This document shows, one piece after another, positions 1 to 5,508 of a stretch of DNA of 5,606 nucleotides. Where the stretch lies: contig JAQUZV010000164.1 of NCBI GenBank assembly GCA_028691155.1, forward strand, positions 1-5,606, read 5' to 3'. The stretch is from Victivallales bacterium (GTDB lineage: Bacteria > Verrucomicrobiota > Lentisphaeria > Victivallales > SZUA-371). The notes under the pieces are model-generated. The model did not search any database. It worked only from the letters and a program-made list of their open reading frames with translations, and was not told the DNA's origin. The translations under genes and the position numbers were made by a program. How positions within the stretch are numbered: the first letter of the stretch is position 1; every line of letters begins with the position of its first letter.

Positions 1-988
1 CGGTATACCAGAACAACATTTCACCATCCTGCAGCACAATCCGGTTGAGCGGCGGAATCATCTCTTCATCATTGATCCGCAGCCCCACCGGCATCACGCC
101 GTCGTCGGCCAATTGCCGCAAAATATGGTCGCGGGGAGAATAGTGCAGCAGCGGCAGATGGCCGCAGTTGATATATTCCAGTTCGCCCGACGCCGGATTG
201 AAACAGCCCAGGAGAAAGGTCATATACTTGTCCAGAAACAATTGTCCCAGTCGCCGCACGATGTTGCGGGCCGCCCGCCGGAAATCGAAGTCTTCGTCCA
301 CATATTCCGCCTCCAGCCGGATCAGGGTCTTCACCGCCGCCGTCAGCATGGCCGACTGAACGCCATGTCCGGAAATGTCGCCGATGTAGATCAGACTGCA
401 GTCGTGCGGCCCGGGAATCAGGTCGAAAACATCGCCGCTGAGCTTTTCCGCCGGCTGGTAGATGGAATAGAAGTCCAGTTGCGAAGAGCAGATCATCCGA
501 TCCGGCATCAGGCACTTTTGAATTCCGGCCGCCGCTTCGACGTCACGCAGCAGATGATTGTACAATTCGCGGGTTTTCGCGTTGGCGCGCCGAATGCCGA
601 CGCAATTATTGATTCTGACCACCAGTTCCTTCTGGTTGAGCGGCTTGCGCAGATAATCCGCCGCACCGCATTCAAACGCTTCCTGCACCACGCTTTCATC
701 GATAATCGCGGTCATGATGATGATCGGCAAATCCGGAATATGTTCATGAATAATGCCGCAGGCCTCCAGGCCGCTGATCCCCGGCATCATGATATCCATC
801 AGGATGATATCGAAATAGCGCGACCGGGCCAGCTCCACCGCTTCATCGCCGGAACGGCACAATTCAAGGTGGTAGCTTTCATGGCGCAACATCCGTTGCA
901 AAACGCGTAAATTCAGGCTTTCGTCATCGACCAGCATTACTTCCAGCGGCGCCGCGGCGTCCCCCTGGTCACTGAACTCCTCATTCAT
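1..988 (-). CDS. Response regulator fused to PP2C/SpoIIE-type Ser/Thr phosphatase (3' end beyond window)
   Basis: This is a cytoplasmic two-component output protein. A receiver domain controls a PP2C-family phosphatase, which in RsbU/SpoIIE-like systems dephosphorylates an anti-sigma-factor antagonist or similar phosphoprotein. I read 329 codons from the ATG at 988 to the window edge. Residues ~16-130 are a complete receiver: acidic pair D21-D22, phosphoacceptor D65 in LMDIMMPG, T93, and K115-P116. A helical linker (~131-160) leads into the phosphatase: SGDVFD with metal ligand D186, GDISGHG with D204, then CGHLPLL (275-281) and the MPVGL segment. The frame is open at the edge after LFWYT, where the family usually continues with the last metal-binding Asp-Gly and roughly 50 more residues. 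The start overlaps the stop of the upstream phosphodiesterase gene by 8 bp, and GGAG lies 10 nt before the ATG, so translational coupling is likely. The domains are clear; the target protein is unknown. Confidence 0.93.
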   Translation of the reverse strand, partial: MNEEFSDQGDAAAPLEVMLVDDESLNLRVLQRMLRHESYHLELCRSGDEAVELARSRYFDIILMDIMMPGISGLEACGIIHEHIPDLPIIIMTAIIDESVVQEAFECGAADYLRKPLNQKELVVRINNCVGIRRANAKTRELYNHLLRDVEAAAGIQKCLMPDRMICSSQLDFYSIYQPAEKLSGDVFDLIPGPHDCSLIYIGDISGHGVQSAMLTAAVKTLIRLEAEYVDEDFDFRRAARNIVRRLGQLFLDKYMTFLLGCFNPASGELEYINCGHLPLLHYSPRDHILRQLADDGVMPVGLRINDEEMIPPLNRIVLQDGEMLFWYT

Positions 989-2144
989 TGACAATACACT
1001 CCATTTTCTGCCGCATCAGGGTATGATAATCACCCACCCATACCGGCGGCGGCATCACCGGTTCGGAAGCAAGAAAACCGGCCATGGAACCCGCATGCTC
1101 CGGGGCATAACCGTGCATGCCGTAAAATTTGCCTTTGGCCATATCCGACGGCGCAACCAGCCACCCCGGATCCAGCAGTAGAATTTCTTCCCCATACATA
1201 TGATCGGGAAAATCGATGCGGTAACGTCTCTTTTCCTCTTCCGTCAATACATGGGCATGGCGAATGCAGCACAACCGGGCCATAATCTGCTCCCGCGCCA
1301 CCGGATTGAAAAACCAGAACCGCGCCATGGTCGAATCGTATACCGCCGCAAAATCCGACCCGAAACGCAATCCCGGCGCCTCCGCCATACTTCGCACGTC
1401 GCAACTGCCGACCAAAGGCGTCATGCCGTGATCCGACATGACATGCAAAGTGTAACGGCGGTATTTATCCTGTGCCGCCGCCACCACCTGCCGGATTTCC
1501 GCCTCGTACCAGTCAATCAACCGGTTGATCCCCGGCCGCGACGCCGGACCGTCATGCAGCAGCCGGTCCAGCATGGCCGTATACATAAAGGCAAAACGAA
1601 TCCGCCCGACGCCGAGCTGCCGCCGCAACGCGGCAAAATTATCGCTCTCCGAACAACGCCAGTCGGAAATATACGCCGGAATCTGCCATTCCTGCAACTC
1701 ATCGGCCAGATTCCTGACCGGAGCCAGCCCTCCCGGCGCAAAAATATCGGTCTTTTCCACATAATCGAAATACGGCAGCCGCTCGAACGGCATCGCCGAC
1801 ATCTCGAAATAACCGGTAAAATCATAAAAGCGGGCAAACAGACGGGACAGAACATGCCGCATCCGGCGACTGTTGAACACGCCCCCCGGCCGCAGGGCAA
1901 ATTTCATCCGGCGCAACATTCGAAACGGCGAATGCTCCGGCGCATAATAATAGAAACTCAAATGCTTATGCACCGTCGGCGGAACACCGGTCAGAATCGT
2001 CGGCAGCGCCGTGGAGGAATAGCCGAACTGCATCTCCACCGGATAACGCCAGGGCAGGAGATCGTTCAGAAACGGACGACTTCGGATGATCTCCCATCCC
2101 AACGCATCGATAAAGACAAAGATATGGACATCATGGTTTTTCAT
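981..2144 (-). CDS. Alkaline-phosphatase-superfamily protein, type I phosphodiesterase/nucleotide pyrophosphatase-like
   Basis: This is a 387-residue predicted metal-dependent phosphodiesterase or phosphatase of the type I phosphodiesterase/NPP branch. Metal-site motifs appear in the family order: D13 in FIDALGW; a nucleophile region at 41-53 (S43 sits at the usual distance before the TG, with S44/T45 next to it); D193 and H197 in MLDRLLHDG; D238-H239 in MSDHGM; and H344 in the MHGY segment. No signal peptide or membrane segment is evident, so it is probably cytoplasmic. I chose the ATG at 2144 because the protein then begins directly before the first beta strand (VHIFVFIDALG). An upstream in-frame TTG at 2183 would coincide with the -35 box of the promoter. 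The gene is first in a leftward unit with the response regulator-phosphatase. The natural substrate cannot be told; family members act on nucleotides, phospholipid headgroups or phosphoglycans. No Shine-Dalgarno sequence precedes the start, which fits a leaderless mRNA. Confidence 0.87.
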   Translation of the reverse strand: MKNHDVHIFVFIDALGWEIIRSRPFLNDLLPWRYPVEMQFGYSSTALPTILTGVPPTVHKHLSFYYYAPEHSPFRMLRRMKFALRPGGVFNSRRMRHVLSRLFARFYDFTGYFEMSAMPFERLPYFDYVEKTDIFAPGGLAPVRNLADELQEWQIPAYISDWRCSESDNFAALRRQLGVGRIRFAFMYTAMLDRLLHDGPASRPGINRLIDWYEAEIRQVVAAAQDKYRRYTLHVMSDHGMTPLVGSCDVRSMAEAPGLRFGSDFAAVYDSTMARFWFFNPVAREQIMARLCCIRHAHVLTEEEKRRYRIDFPDHMYGEEILLLDPGWLVAPSDMAKGKFYGMHGYAPEHAGSMAGFLASEPVMPPPVWVGDYHTLMRQKMECIVNE

Positions 2145-2154
2145 AACGTAGTTG

Positions 2155-2183
2155 ATTATACACAGGAGCCGACCACTTTGCAA
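2155..2183 (-). promoter_or_regulatory. Sigma70-type promoter for the phosphodiesterase/regulator unit; probable leaderless start
   Basis: On the minus strand there is TTGCAA (2183-2178), a 17-nt spacer, and a perfect TATAAT (2160-2155). Transcription should start around 2147-2149, only about 3-5 nt before the ATG at 2144. The mRNA would be leaderless or nearly so, consistent with the absence of any purine-rich ribosome-binding site. Promoter elements were seen directly; the transcription start is inferred. Confidence 0.7.
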
Positions 2184-2219
2184 CCGGGAAAGCGTTTTTT
2201 AACGGTACGATTTTTTGTT

Positions 2220-2241
2220 TTCCGGCCCTTGACAGCCGGAA
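2220..2241. repeat. Inverted repeat around a -35 box (operator-like)
   Basis: There is a perfect 7-bp inverted repeat, TTCCGGC (2220-2226) and GCCGGAA (2235-2241), with an 8-bp centre containing most of the rightward promoter's -35 hexamer TTGACA. It has no adjoining T-run in the right orientation to be a terminator. Its position suits a repressor operator and lies between two divergent promoters. The binding protein is unknown. Confidence 0.45.
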
Positions 2242-2257
2242 GTCGAAACACTATATA
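2229..2257 (+). promoter_or_regulatory. Strong sigma70-type rightward promoter
   Basis: A perfect TTGACA -35 (2229-2234), a 17-nt spacer and a TATATA -10 (2252-2257, within a longer TATATATAT run) predict a start near 2263-2265. The next annotated gene on this strand begins 370 bases later, beyond an intrinsic terminator, so the immediate product appears to be a short RNA. The -35 sits inside an inverted repeat and may be repressor-controlled. Confidence 0.65.
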
Positions 2258-2305
2258 TATTTGAATCAGGTCGGTCAAACTCTTGCTGTCGTAACATAAG
2301 GTGAA

Positions 2306-2314
2306 ATTATAGCA
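2306..2314 (-). promoter_or_regulatory. Possible extended -10 promoter, leftward
   Basis: On the minus strand TGC precedes a perfect TATAAT (2311-2306), matching the extended -10 pattern. No good -35 hexamer is found at 16-18 nt. If active, it would start near 2299, run antisense through the candidate small RNA, and give the phosphodiesterase gene a second transcript with a ~155-nt leader. A/T-rich intergenic DNA gives such matches by chance. Confidence 0.25.
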
Positions 2315-2318
2315 TAGC

Positions 2319-2348
2319 AGCGGAAAAGTGTTTTACCGCTCCTTTTTT
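2319..2348 (+). terminator. Rho-independent terminator
   Basis: AGCGG (2319-2323) pairs with CCGCT (2336-2340), extended by AAAA/TTTT pairing (2324-2327 with 2331-2334) past a single bulged A, with a GTG loop. After two C residues comes a run of six T (2343-2348). The T-run lies only on the right side, so it acts on rightward transcription. No gene on that strand lies upstream of it, apart from the candidate small RNA. Confidence 0.7.
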
Positions 2349-2506
2349 CCGCCATGCCGTATTATCGCTATGATAGCAGCATCCCGATACAACTGTAAAA
2401 AATGGGGGAGAAGGAATAAAAGCAGAATAATTTTTCTTGGGGGGAATGTTTTGACGGGAGTTGTGCTCCGATTCAATACATGTCAATGAAAGCCTCACTC
2501 CTCGGG

Positions 2507-2524
2507 TCGCGTGCTTCCACGCGA
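2507..2524 (+). repeat. Perfect 7-bp hairpin with CTTC loop
   Basis: TCGCGTG (2507-2513) and CACGCGA (2518-2524) are exact reverse complements around a 4-base loop. This makes a stable GC-rich hairpin in the probable 5' leader of the gene at 2632. It has no T-run behind it, so it is not an intrinsic terminator. It could be an RNA structure or a protein-binding dyad in DNA. Confidence 0.5.
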
Positions 2525-2530
2525 ACGAAA

Positions 2531-2560
2531 GGAAAGAAACAGGGGCTTATTTTTCTTTCC
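2531..2560 (+). repeat. Perfect 9-bp hairpin in the same leader
   Basis: GGAAAGAAA (2531-2539) and TTTCTTTCC (2552-2560) are exact reverse complements around a 12-base loop that includes AGGGGC. It begins six bases after the preceding GC-rich hairpin. The T-rich part is inside the stem rather than after it, so a terminator role is unlikely. A structured leader element is possible; no riboswitch class was recognised. Confidence 0.45.
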
Positions 2561-2631
2561 GGGTTGCCATCAAAACGTTAAAAATTCACGGGATCGTGAT
2601 CGAACCGTAATAATATCTGGGAGAGACAATA

Positions 2632-3906
2632 ATGCATAAAGCGATCGGCATTGTGGTTTTGGCCGGCATGAGTGTCTGGGGTGGTTTTTCGGCGATGGGG
2701 GCGGAAACCCCGCCGCAACAAGGATACAAATTATTGCAGGTGGTCCCCAAAAGTACCCTGGTGACCGCGAATGATACGATCTACAGCACCCCTGCGGGAT
2801 TGGATCCAGGCCAGGGAGAATACCCCCAATATCGGGTTCGGTTGCAGATCGCTTACGACGCGGTCCCCAGGGAAGACCAGGTCGGGCCGAACCAGGATCG
2901 GGGATATGATCGGGTGAACTTCACTTATAAAATCGCGGTGGCCGTTCAGGAAAAAACCGCGGCGGAGGCCGACTGGCTGTCGTATCCGGTGGAAACGGTA
3001 ACCGGCAGGGATGAATTCTGCAATTGGTTGGGCGGTCCGATACCGCATGGTTCCAATGTGGCGAATCCCTGGTATCTCTATGCCAACACCGCTGCCCTCA
3101 ATGACAATAATCGGGACAAAGATACGGTCCGGATCAACGTGACCAACAGCAGCAACAATTTTACGGTCCGGTTGTCACTGCAACGCGAATTGAAACTGTC
3201 GGGCCAGGGGGAACTGTCGGTCAGTTTTCAACCCGATTATGACGAAGGAATGCGCTTAATGCTGGGACCATACGCGGTGCCCGGTATTTTCCCCAACACA
3301 TACTGCGTCACGGCCGCCGGAATTGCGGAACAGCCCTGCCGTGTCGGCTACCGGATCCCGATCCAGCGGAAAATGTTGTCGGAAGCCCAATACCGGGCCG
3401 CGACCACTTATCATCAGCCGGAACAGGATTACGCGGTCTGTGACCGGAAAGACATCTCCGTTGCCGCCGTCGAACGCGAACCGGCGGACAAAAACCGCAA
3501 GCTGGAACTGCGTTTCCGGGCTTATTCCAAATATTTGCCGCCGGAAGGACCACGGCGGTTGCTGATATCATTTCAGGCGGCATTTTTGTGTCACAACAAG
3601 GTTGAGGATCAAAGTCGGATATGTCGTTATCTGTTTGAATGCGATAAAAAAAATCATCGGGTCAAACTGGTAACATCAAACTGGACGGGGGATAAATTCA
3701 TCGTCAAAGGAATTAATTCTCCGCAGGGAAAGTTTTTCGCCCGGATTTGTTTCATGCCCAAAATCCAAGCGGATACGTTGCAGATCGAGGTATGGATTGA
3801 ACAACTGTTTTATGACATTACGTCGCTACTACCACCGGTCGAAGGCGTTATTCCGAATCCCAAACAACCGATTTATGTCTACCGCATCAAATTGTCCGAC
3901 ATCTGA
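2632..3906 (+). CDS. Secreted protein of unknown function, 424 residues
   Basis: I do not recognise this protein. It starts with a typical Sec signal peptide: His-Lys at 2-3, a hydrophobic stretch at ~5-19, and likely cleavage around residues 21-24 before ETPPQQ. The mature part has no second membrane segment. It is rich in alternating polar/hydrophobic stretches that suggest mostly beta structure (for example YRVRLQIAY near 67-75, KLELRFRAY and ICRYLFE). It holds eight cysteines (first at C130), an even number compatible with disulfides after export. There may be two halves separated by the segment around residues 225-245, but I cannot show an internal repeat. The start is supported by GGGAG 8 nt upstream. 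The gene stands alone: a structured leader precedes it and a strong terminator at 4008-4058 follows. Export to the periplasm, outer surface or medium is inferred. No function is assigned. Confidence 0.88.
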   Translation: MHKAIGIVVLAGMSVWGGFSAMGAETPPQQGYKLLQVVPKSTLVTANDTIYSTPAGLDPGQGEYPQYRVRLQIAYDAVPREDQVGPNQDRGYDRVNFTYKIAVAVQEKTAAEADWLSYPVETVTGRDEFCNWLGGPIPHGSNVANPWYLYANTAALNDNNRDKDTVRINVTNSSNNFTVRLSLQRELKLSGQGELSVSFQPDYDEGMRLMLGPYAVPGIFPNTYCVTAAGIAEQPCRVGYRIPIQRKMLSEAQYRAATTYHQPEQDYAVCDRKDISVAAVEREPADKNRKLELRFRAYSKYLPPEGPRRLLISFQAAFLCHNKVEDQSRICRYLFECDKKNHRVKLVTSNWTGDKFIVKGINSPQGKFFARICFMPKIQADTLQIEVWIEQLFYDITSLLPPVEGVIPNPKQPIYVYRIKLSDI

Positions 3907-4007
3907 CGCCAGGGCATAACCCCGCCAGGCAAAATAATACGGCAATATTGGCCGGTCGTTCCGCCACCGGAAGAGCGGCCGCCAGTCGGGTCGGGGAAAA
4001 AATAAGG

Positions 4008-4058
4008 CGAACCGGAAACACCTTGCCCGGAAAAGGTTCTTTCCGGTTCGTGTTTTTT
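4008..4058 (+). terminator. Long rho-independent terminator
   Basis: CGAACCGGAAA (4008-4018) pairs perfectly with TTTCCGGTTCG (4040-4050). An inner ACCTT/AAGGT stem (4020-4024 with 4033-4037) extends the hairpin. TG and six T follow (4053-4058). It ends transcription of the secreted-protein gene about 100 bases upstream. An A-run at 3997-4002, just left of the hairpin, would read as a T-run on the other strand, so weak bidirectional activity is possible. Confidence 0.85.
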
Positions 4059-4179
4059 ACGGCTCCCAATCCGGAAATCCATCGCCGTATCATGATGGAA
4101 TAACAGCACCGATCGGAAAAAATTTCACTTAAATTCCTTTTCGCCGCCAAGATTATCCCCGTTATTGCGTCATATTTAG

Positions 4180-4185
4180 TATAAT
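4180..4185 (+). promoter_or_regulatory. -10 box for the sigma/membrane-protein operon
   Basis: A perfect TATAAT lies in an A/T-rich stretch, predicting a start near 4192 and a ~22-nt leader that holds the GGGAG ribosome-binding site (4204-4208). No convincing -35 is found at 16-18 nt (CCCCGT at 17). A GGAAC-type ECF -35, which would indicate autoregulation, was also not seen at proper spacing. The promoter may therefore need an activator, or be weak. Confidence 0.45.
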
Positions 4186-4213
4186 TAAAAGGGAAAAAAT
4201 ATCGGGAGATTTC

Positions 4214-4729
4214 ATGAGGGAAGAAGCTCCGGCAGCAGAACGGGACAGGATTTTCGAAGAATTGATCGATACCCGACTGCCGACCATCCGGCGTGTGATA
4301 TTCCGCATCGTGGGCAACGCCGCCGACACCGATGACGTGATTCAGCAGGCGATGCTGAAAGCATGGTGCCGTTTCGACACCTGCAATTCGCCGCAGAAGA
4401 TTTCGGCCTGGGTCTGCCGCATCGCCTGTAATGAAGCCTACGATCTGTTGCGCCGGCGACAACGCGAAACCGCATGGCGGGATAGTGGCCCCGCGACGGA
4501 AACCGGCCGACCGGGCCATGGTGAAAACGCGGAAATTACCGAAGCCGTGGCCCTGGCCATGAAGCGATTGCCCCAACCACTTCATGCGGCCCTGAGCCTG
4601 ACGGTGTTCGAAAAATTTTCCGCCCGGGAAGCGGCGGCCGCGCTGGGTTGCTCCCCGGCAACATTATACTGGCGGGTATTCAAGGCCCGAAAGCTCCTGG
4701 CCAAACAACTCAGGGAGTTATTGCCATGA
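4214..4729 (+). CDS. ECF-type RNA polymerase sigma factor (sigma70 family)
   Basis: This is a 171-residue two-domain sigma factor that would direct RNA polymerase to a dedicated promoter set. Region 2 spans ~10-85, with the core-binding segment DTDDVIQQAMLKAW (38-51) and the -10-recognising helix around WVCRIACNEAYDLLRRR (66-82). A polar linker (~86-108) lacks sigma region 3, as is typical of ECF factors. Region 4 covers ~112-168, with RLPQPLHAAL and a helix-turn-helix at about 136-158 (SAREAAAALGCSPATLYWRV). Length and layout are normal for the class. The start follows GGGAG with 5-nt spacing. The stop overlaps the next ATG as ATGA, placing a membrane protein directly downstream in the anti-sigma position. 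The ECF subgroup and target genes cannot be told; the nearby secreted-protein gene is only a speculative target. Confidence 0.92.
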   Translation: MREEAPAAERDRIFEELIDTRLPTIRRVIFRIVGNAADTDDVIQQAMLKAWCRFDTCNSPQKISAWVCRIACNEAYDLLRRRQRETAWRDSGPATETGRPGHGENAEITEAVALAMKRLPQPLHAALSLTVFEKFSAREAAAALGCSPATLYWRVFKARKLLAKQLRELLP

Positions 4730-5361
4730 ACCATTCATTGAAATATTTATCGCAGGAATACGAACGGCGTTTCGCCGCGGCGGATTTCCGTTCCGTAGCC
4801 GAGTTCAAAACCGCATTTTTCCGTCGGGCCCGCAATTTCCCGCTGCCGGCGCCCCGACGCCATTTCCGCCATGTCTACTGTACGGCGGCGGCCGCCGCCA
4901 TGTTGCTGTTCGGATTAGGGTTCGGGATTTTTCTGTTTCACCGCCCGATCACAACCTCGGATACGACATTGCTGGCAGAAGCCCGACGACTGTTCGAACC
5001 GGACAACCTCGGCATCTCGCTGGTCAACAGCGAACTGTACACTTTCGACCGCAACAGCCGTCAGAAGGCCGGTTGGCTGTTCGAACTGAATTTGACCCCG
5101 GTCGGCCCCGGCAAGCCGGTAAAAATCCAGTTCACCGCGGCCAACGGCGAATCGGTAAAAATCGACACGCCGCTGTTCAAAGGGGAATTCTGGGTTTACC
5201 GCATCGACAAAAACCTCTTTGCCCTGGAATCGAACTGCCGCGTCAGGACGCCGAACGGACGGGAATTCAAGATGAACGAATTCGGCCCATTGCCGATCAA
5301 CACCGCGCAGACAGAAAAAAGCGCCCGTTACATTATTACCCGTAAAGTGGTAATGCTCTGA
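4726..5361 (+). CDS. Single-pass membrane protein, putative anti-sigma factor
   Basis: This 211-residue protein has a short N-terminal domain of ~50 residues, one transmembrane helix at about 51-72 (after the basic stretch RRHFRH, so the N-terminus should be cytoplasmic), and a ~139-residue outer domain that looks beta-rich. This is the topology of membrane anti-sigma factors, which hold a sigma factor until an envelope signal arrives. The position also fits: its ATG at 4726 overlaps the sigma stop codon, with AGGGAG (4712-4717) 8 nt before it, so the two are translationally coupled. However, the N-terminal domain has no HxxxCxxC zinc motif and no recognised anti-sigma domain, so the role rests on context and topology. 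The outer domain (WLFELNLTPVGPGKPVKIQF and following) is unfamiliar to me and could sense a ligand or partner. A longer in-frame start at 4648 lies inside the sigma gene and is less likely. Confidence 0.82.
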   Translation: MNHSLKYLSQEYERRFAAADFRSVAEFKTAFFRRARNFPLPAPRRHFRHVYCTAAAAAMLLFGLGFGIFLFHRPITTSDTTLLAEARRLFEPDNLGISLVNSELYTFDRNSRQKAGWLFELNLTPVGPGKPVKIQFTAANGESVKIDTPLFKGEFWVYRIDKNLFALESNCRVRTPNGREFKMNEFGPLPINTAQTEKSARYIITRKVVML

Positions 5362-5466
5362 CCGGAGAAAACCGTATTCGGACAAGAAACAGGGGAATCC
5401 GGCAACGGGAAACTTTCCGGTGGCGCGGGCAATCATTTCATCGTTGAGTAAGGGGGAAAGATAAAA

Positions 5467-5508
5467 ATGACTATCAAATACCTGGAAAATGCTTTGCTGT
5501 TGCAATAA
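5467..5508 (+). pseudogene. Possible beginning of a gene, cut off by a sequence junction
   Basis: AGGGGG (5451-5456) lies 10 nt before an ATG, followed by codons for MTIKYL, then ENALLLQ and a stop at 5506-5508. The ribosome-binding site and first codons look like a genuine start about 105 bases after the membrane-protein gene. The later codons lie in the foreign A/T-rich segment, antisense to a glycosidase remnant. The original gene was probably cut around 5479. A chance short frame or a real 13-residue peptide cannot be excluded. Confidence 0.3.

Larger units (their letters stand above)
2264..2348 (+). ncRNA. Candidate small RNA of about 85 nt (or terminated leader)
   Basis: The stretch between a consensus-like promoter (-10 at 2252-2257) and an intrinsic terminator ending at 2348 carries no ATG. 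Its TTG and GTG codons open frames of only three codons, so it is not evidently coding. A weak internal stem is possible between 2284-2289 and 2309-2314 (six pairs, one G-U), followed by the terminator hairpin. This is the layout of an independently transcribed small RNA. It could instead be the attenuated 5' end of a longer transcript reaching the secreted-protein gene at 2632. No known RNA family was recognised. The 5' end is predicted from the promoter to within a few bases. Confidence 0.45.
2349..2631. other. Non-coding leader region before the secreted-protein gene
   Basis: No supportable reading frame is present. It contains an 11-bp near-palindrome GCTAT-G-ATAGC (2367-2377), G-rich patches near 2404 and 2439, and a poor promoter candidate: TTGACG at 2451-2456 with only a weak A/T-rich -10 near 2474-2480. 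Two hairpins listed separately follow at 2507-2560. A GGGAG ribosome-binding site (2619-2623) lies 8 nt before the ATG at 2632. I could not identify the promoter of that gene with confidence. Confidence 0.5.
3907..4213. other. Intergenic region between the secreted-protein gene and the sigma operon
   Basis: This 307-base gap contains the intrinsic terminator at 4008-4058 and an A/T-rich promoter region at about 4150-4200. No supportable gene was found on either strand. A long minus-strand open frame crossing it runs antisense into the sigma gene and has no recognisable domain. Confidence 0.6.

Noticed and set aside
69..515. 148-codon minus-strand frame
   Set aside because: It is an out-of-frame shadow on the same strand as the phosphatase domain, which reads through this interval in another frame.
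113..910. 265-codon plus-strand open frame
   Set aside because: It lies antisense to the receiver-PP2C gene, whose motifs are complete and in order; its own translation shows no domain.
1200..2264. 354-codon plus-strand open frame
   Set aside because: It is antisense to the phosphodiesterase, whose metal-site motifs are intact; the frame is rich in Arg, His, Pro and Gln, as expected of a shadow in GC-rich DNA.
2451..2480. TTGACG promoter candidate ahead of the secreted-protein gene
   Set aside because: At 17-nt spacing the -10 position is CAATAC, too poor to annotate as a promoter; it is mentioned only in the region description.
2307..2498. 63-codon minus-strand frame in the intergenic region
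   Set aside because: It has a GTG start with no properly spaced ribosome-binding site and no recognisable protein features, and it overlaps the terminator hairpin.
3887..4585. 232-codon minus-strand frame
   Set aside because: It is antisense to the sigma-factor gene and runs through the terminator, with no recognised domain.
5399..5420. CCGG...CCGG and GGAAA-C-TTTCC dyads after the membrane protein gene
   Set aside because: The stems are short or have an impossible one-base loop, and no T-run follows, so they are not a credible terminator.
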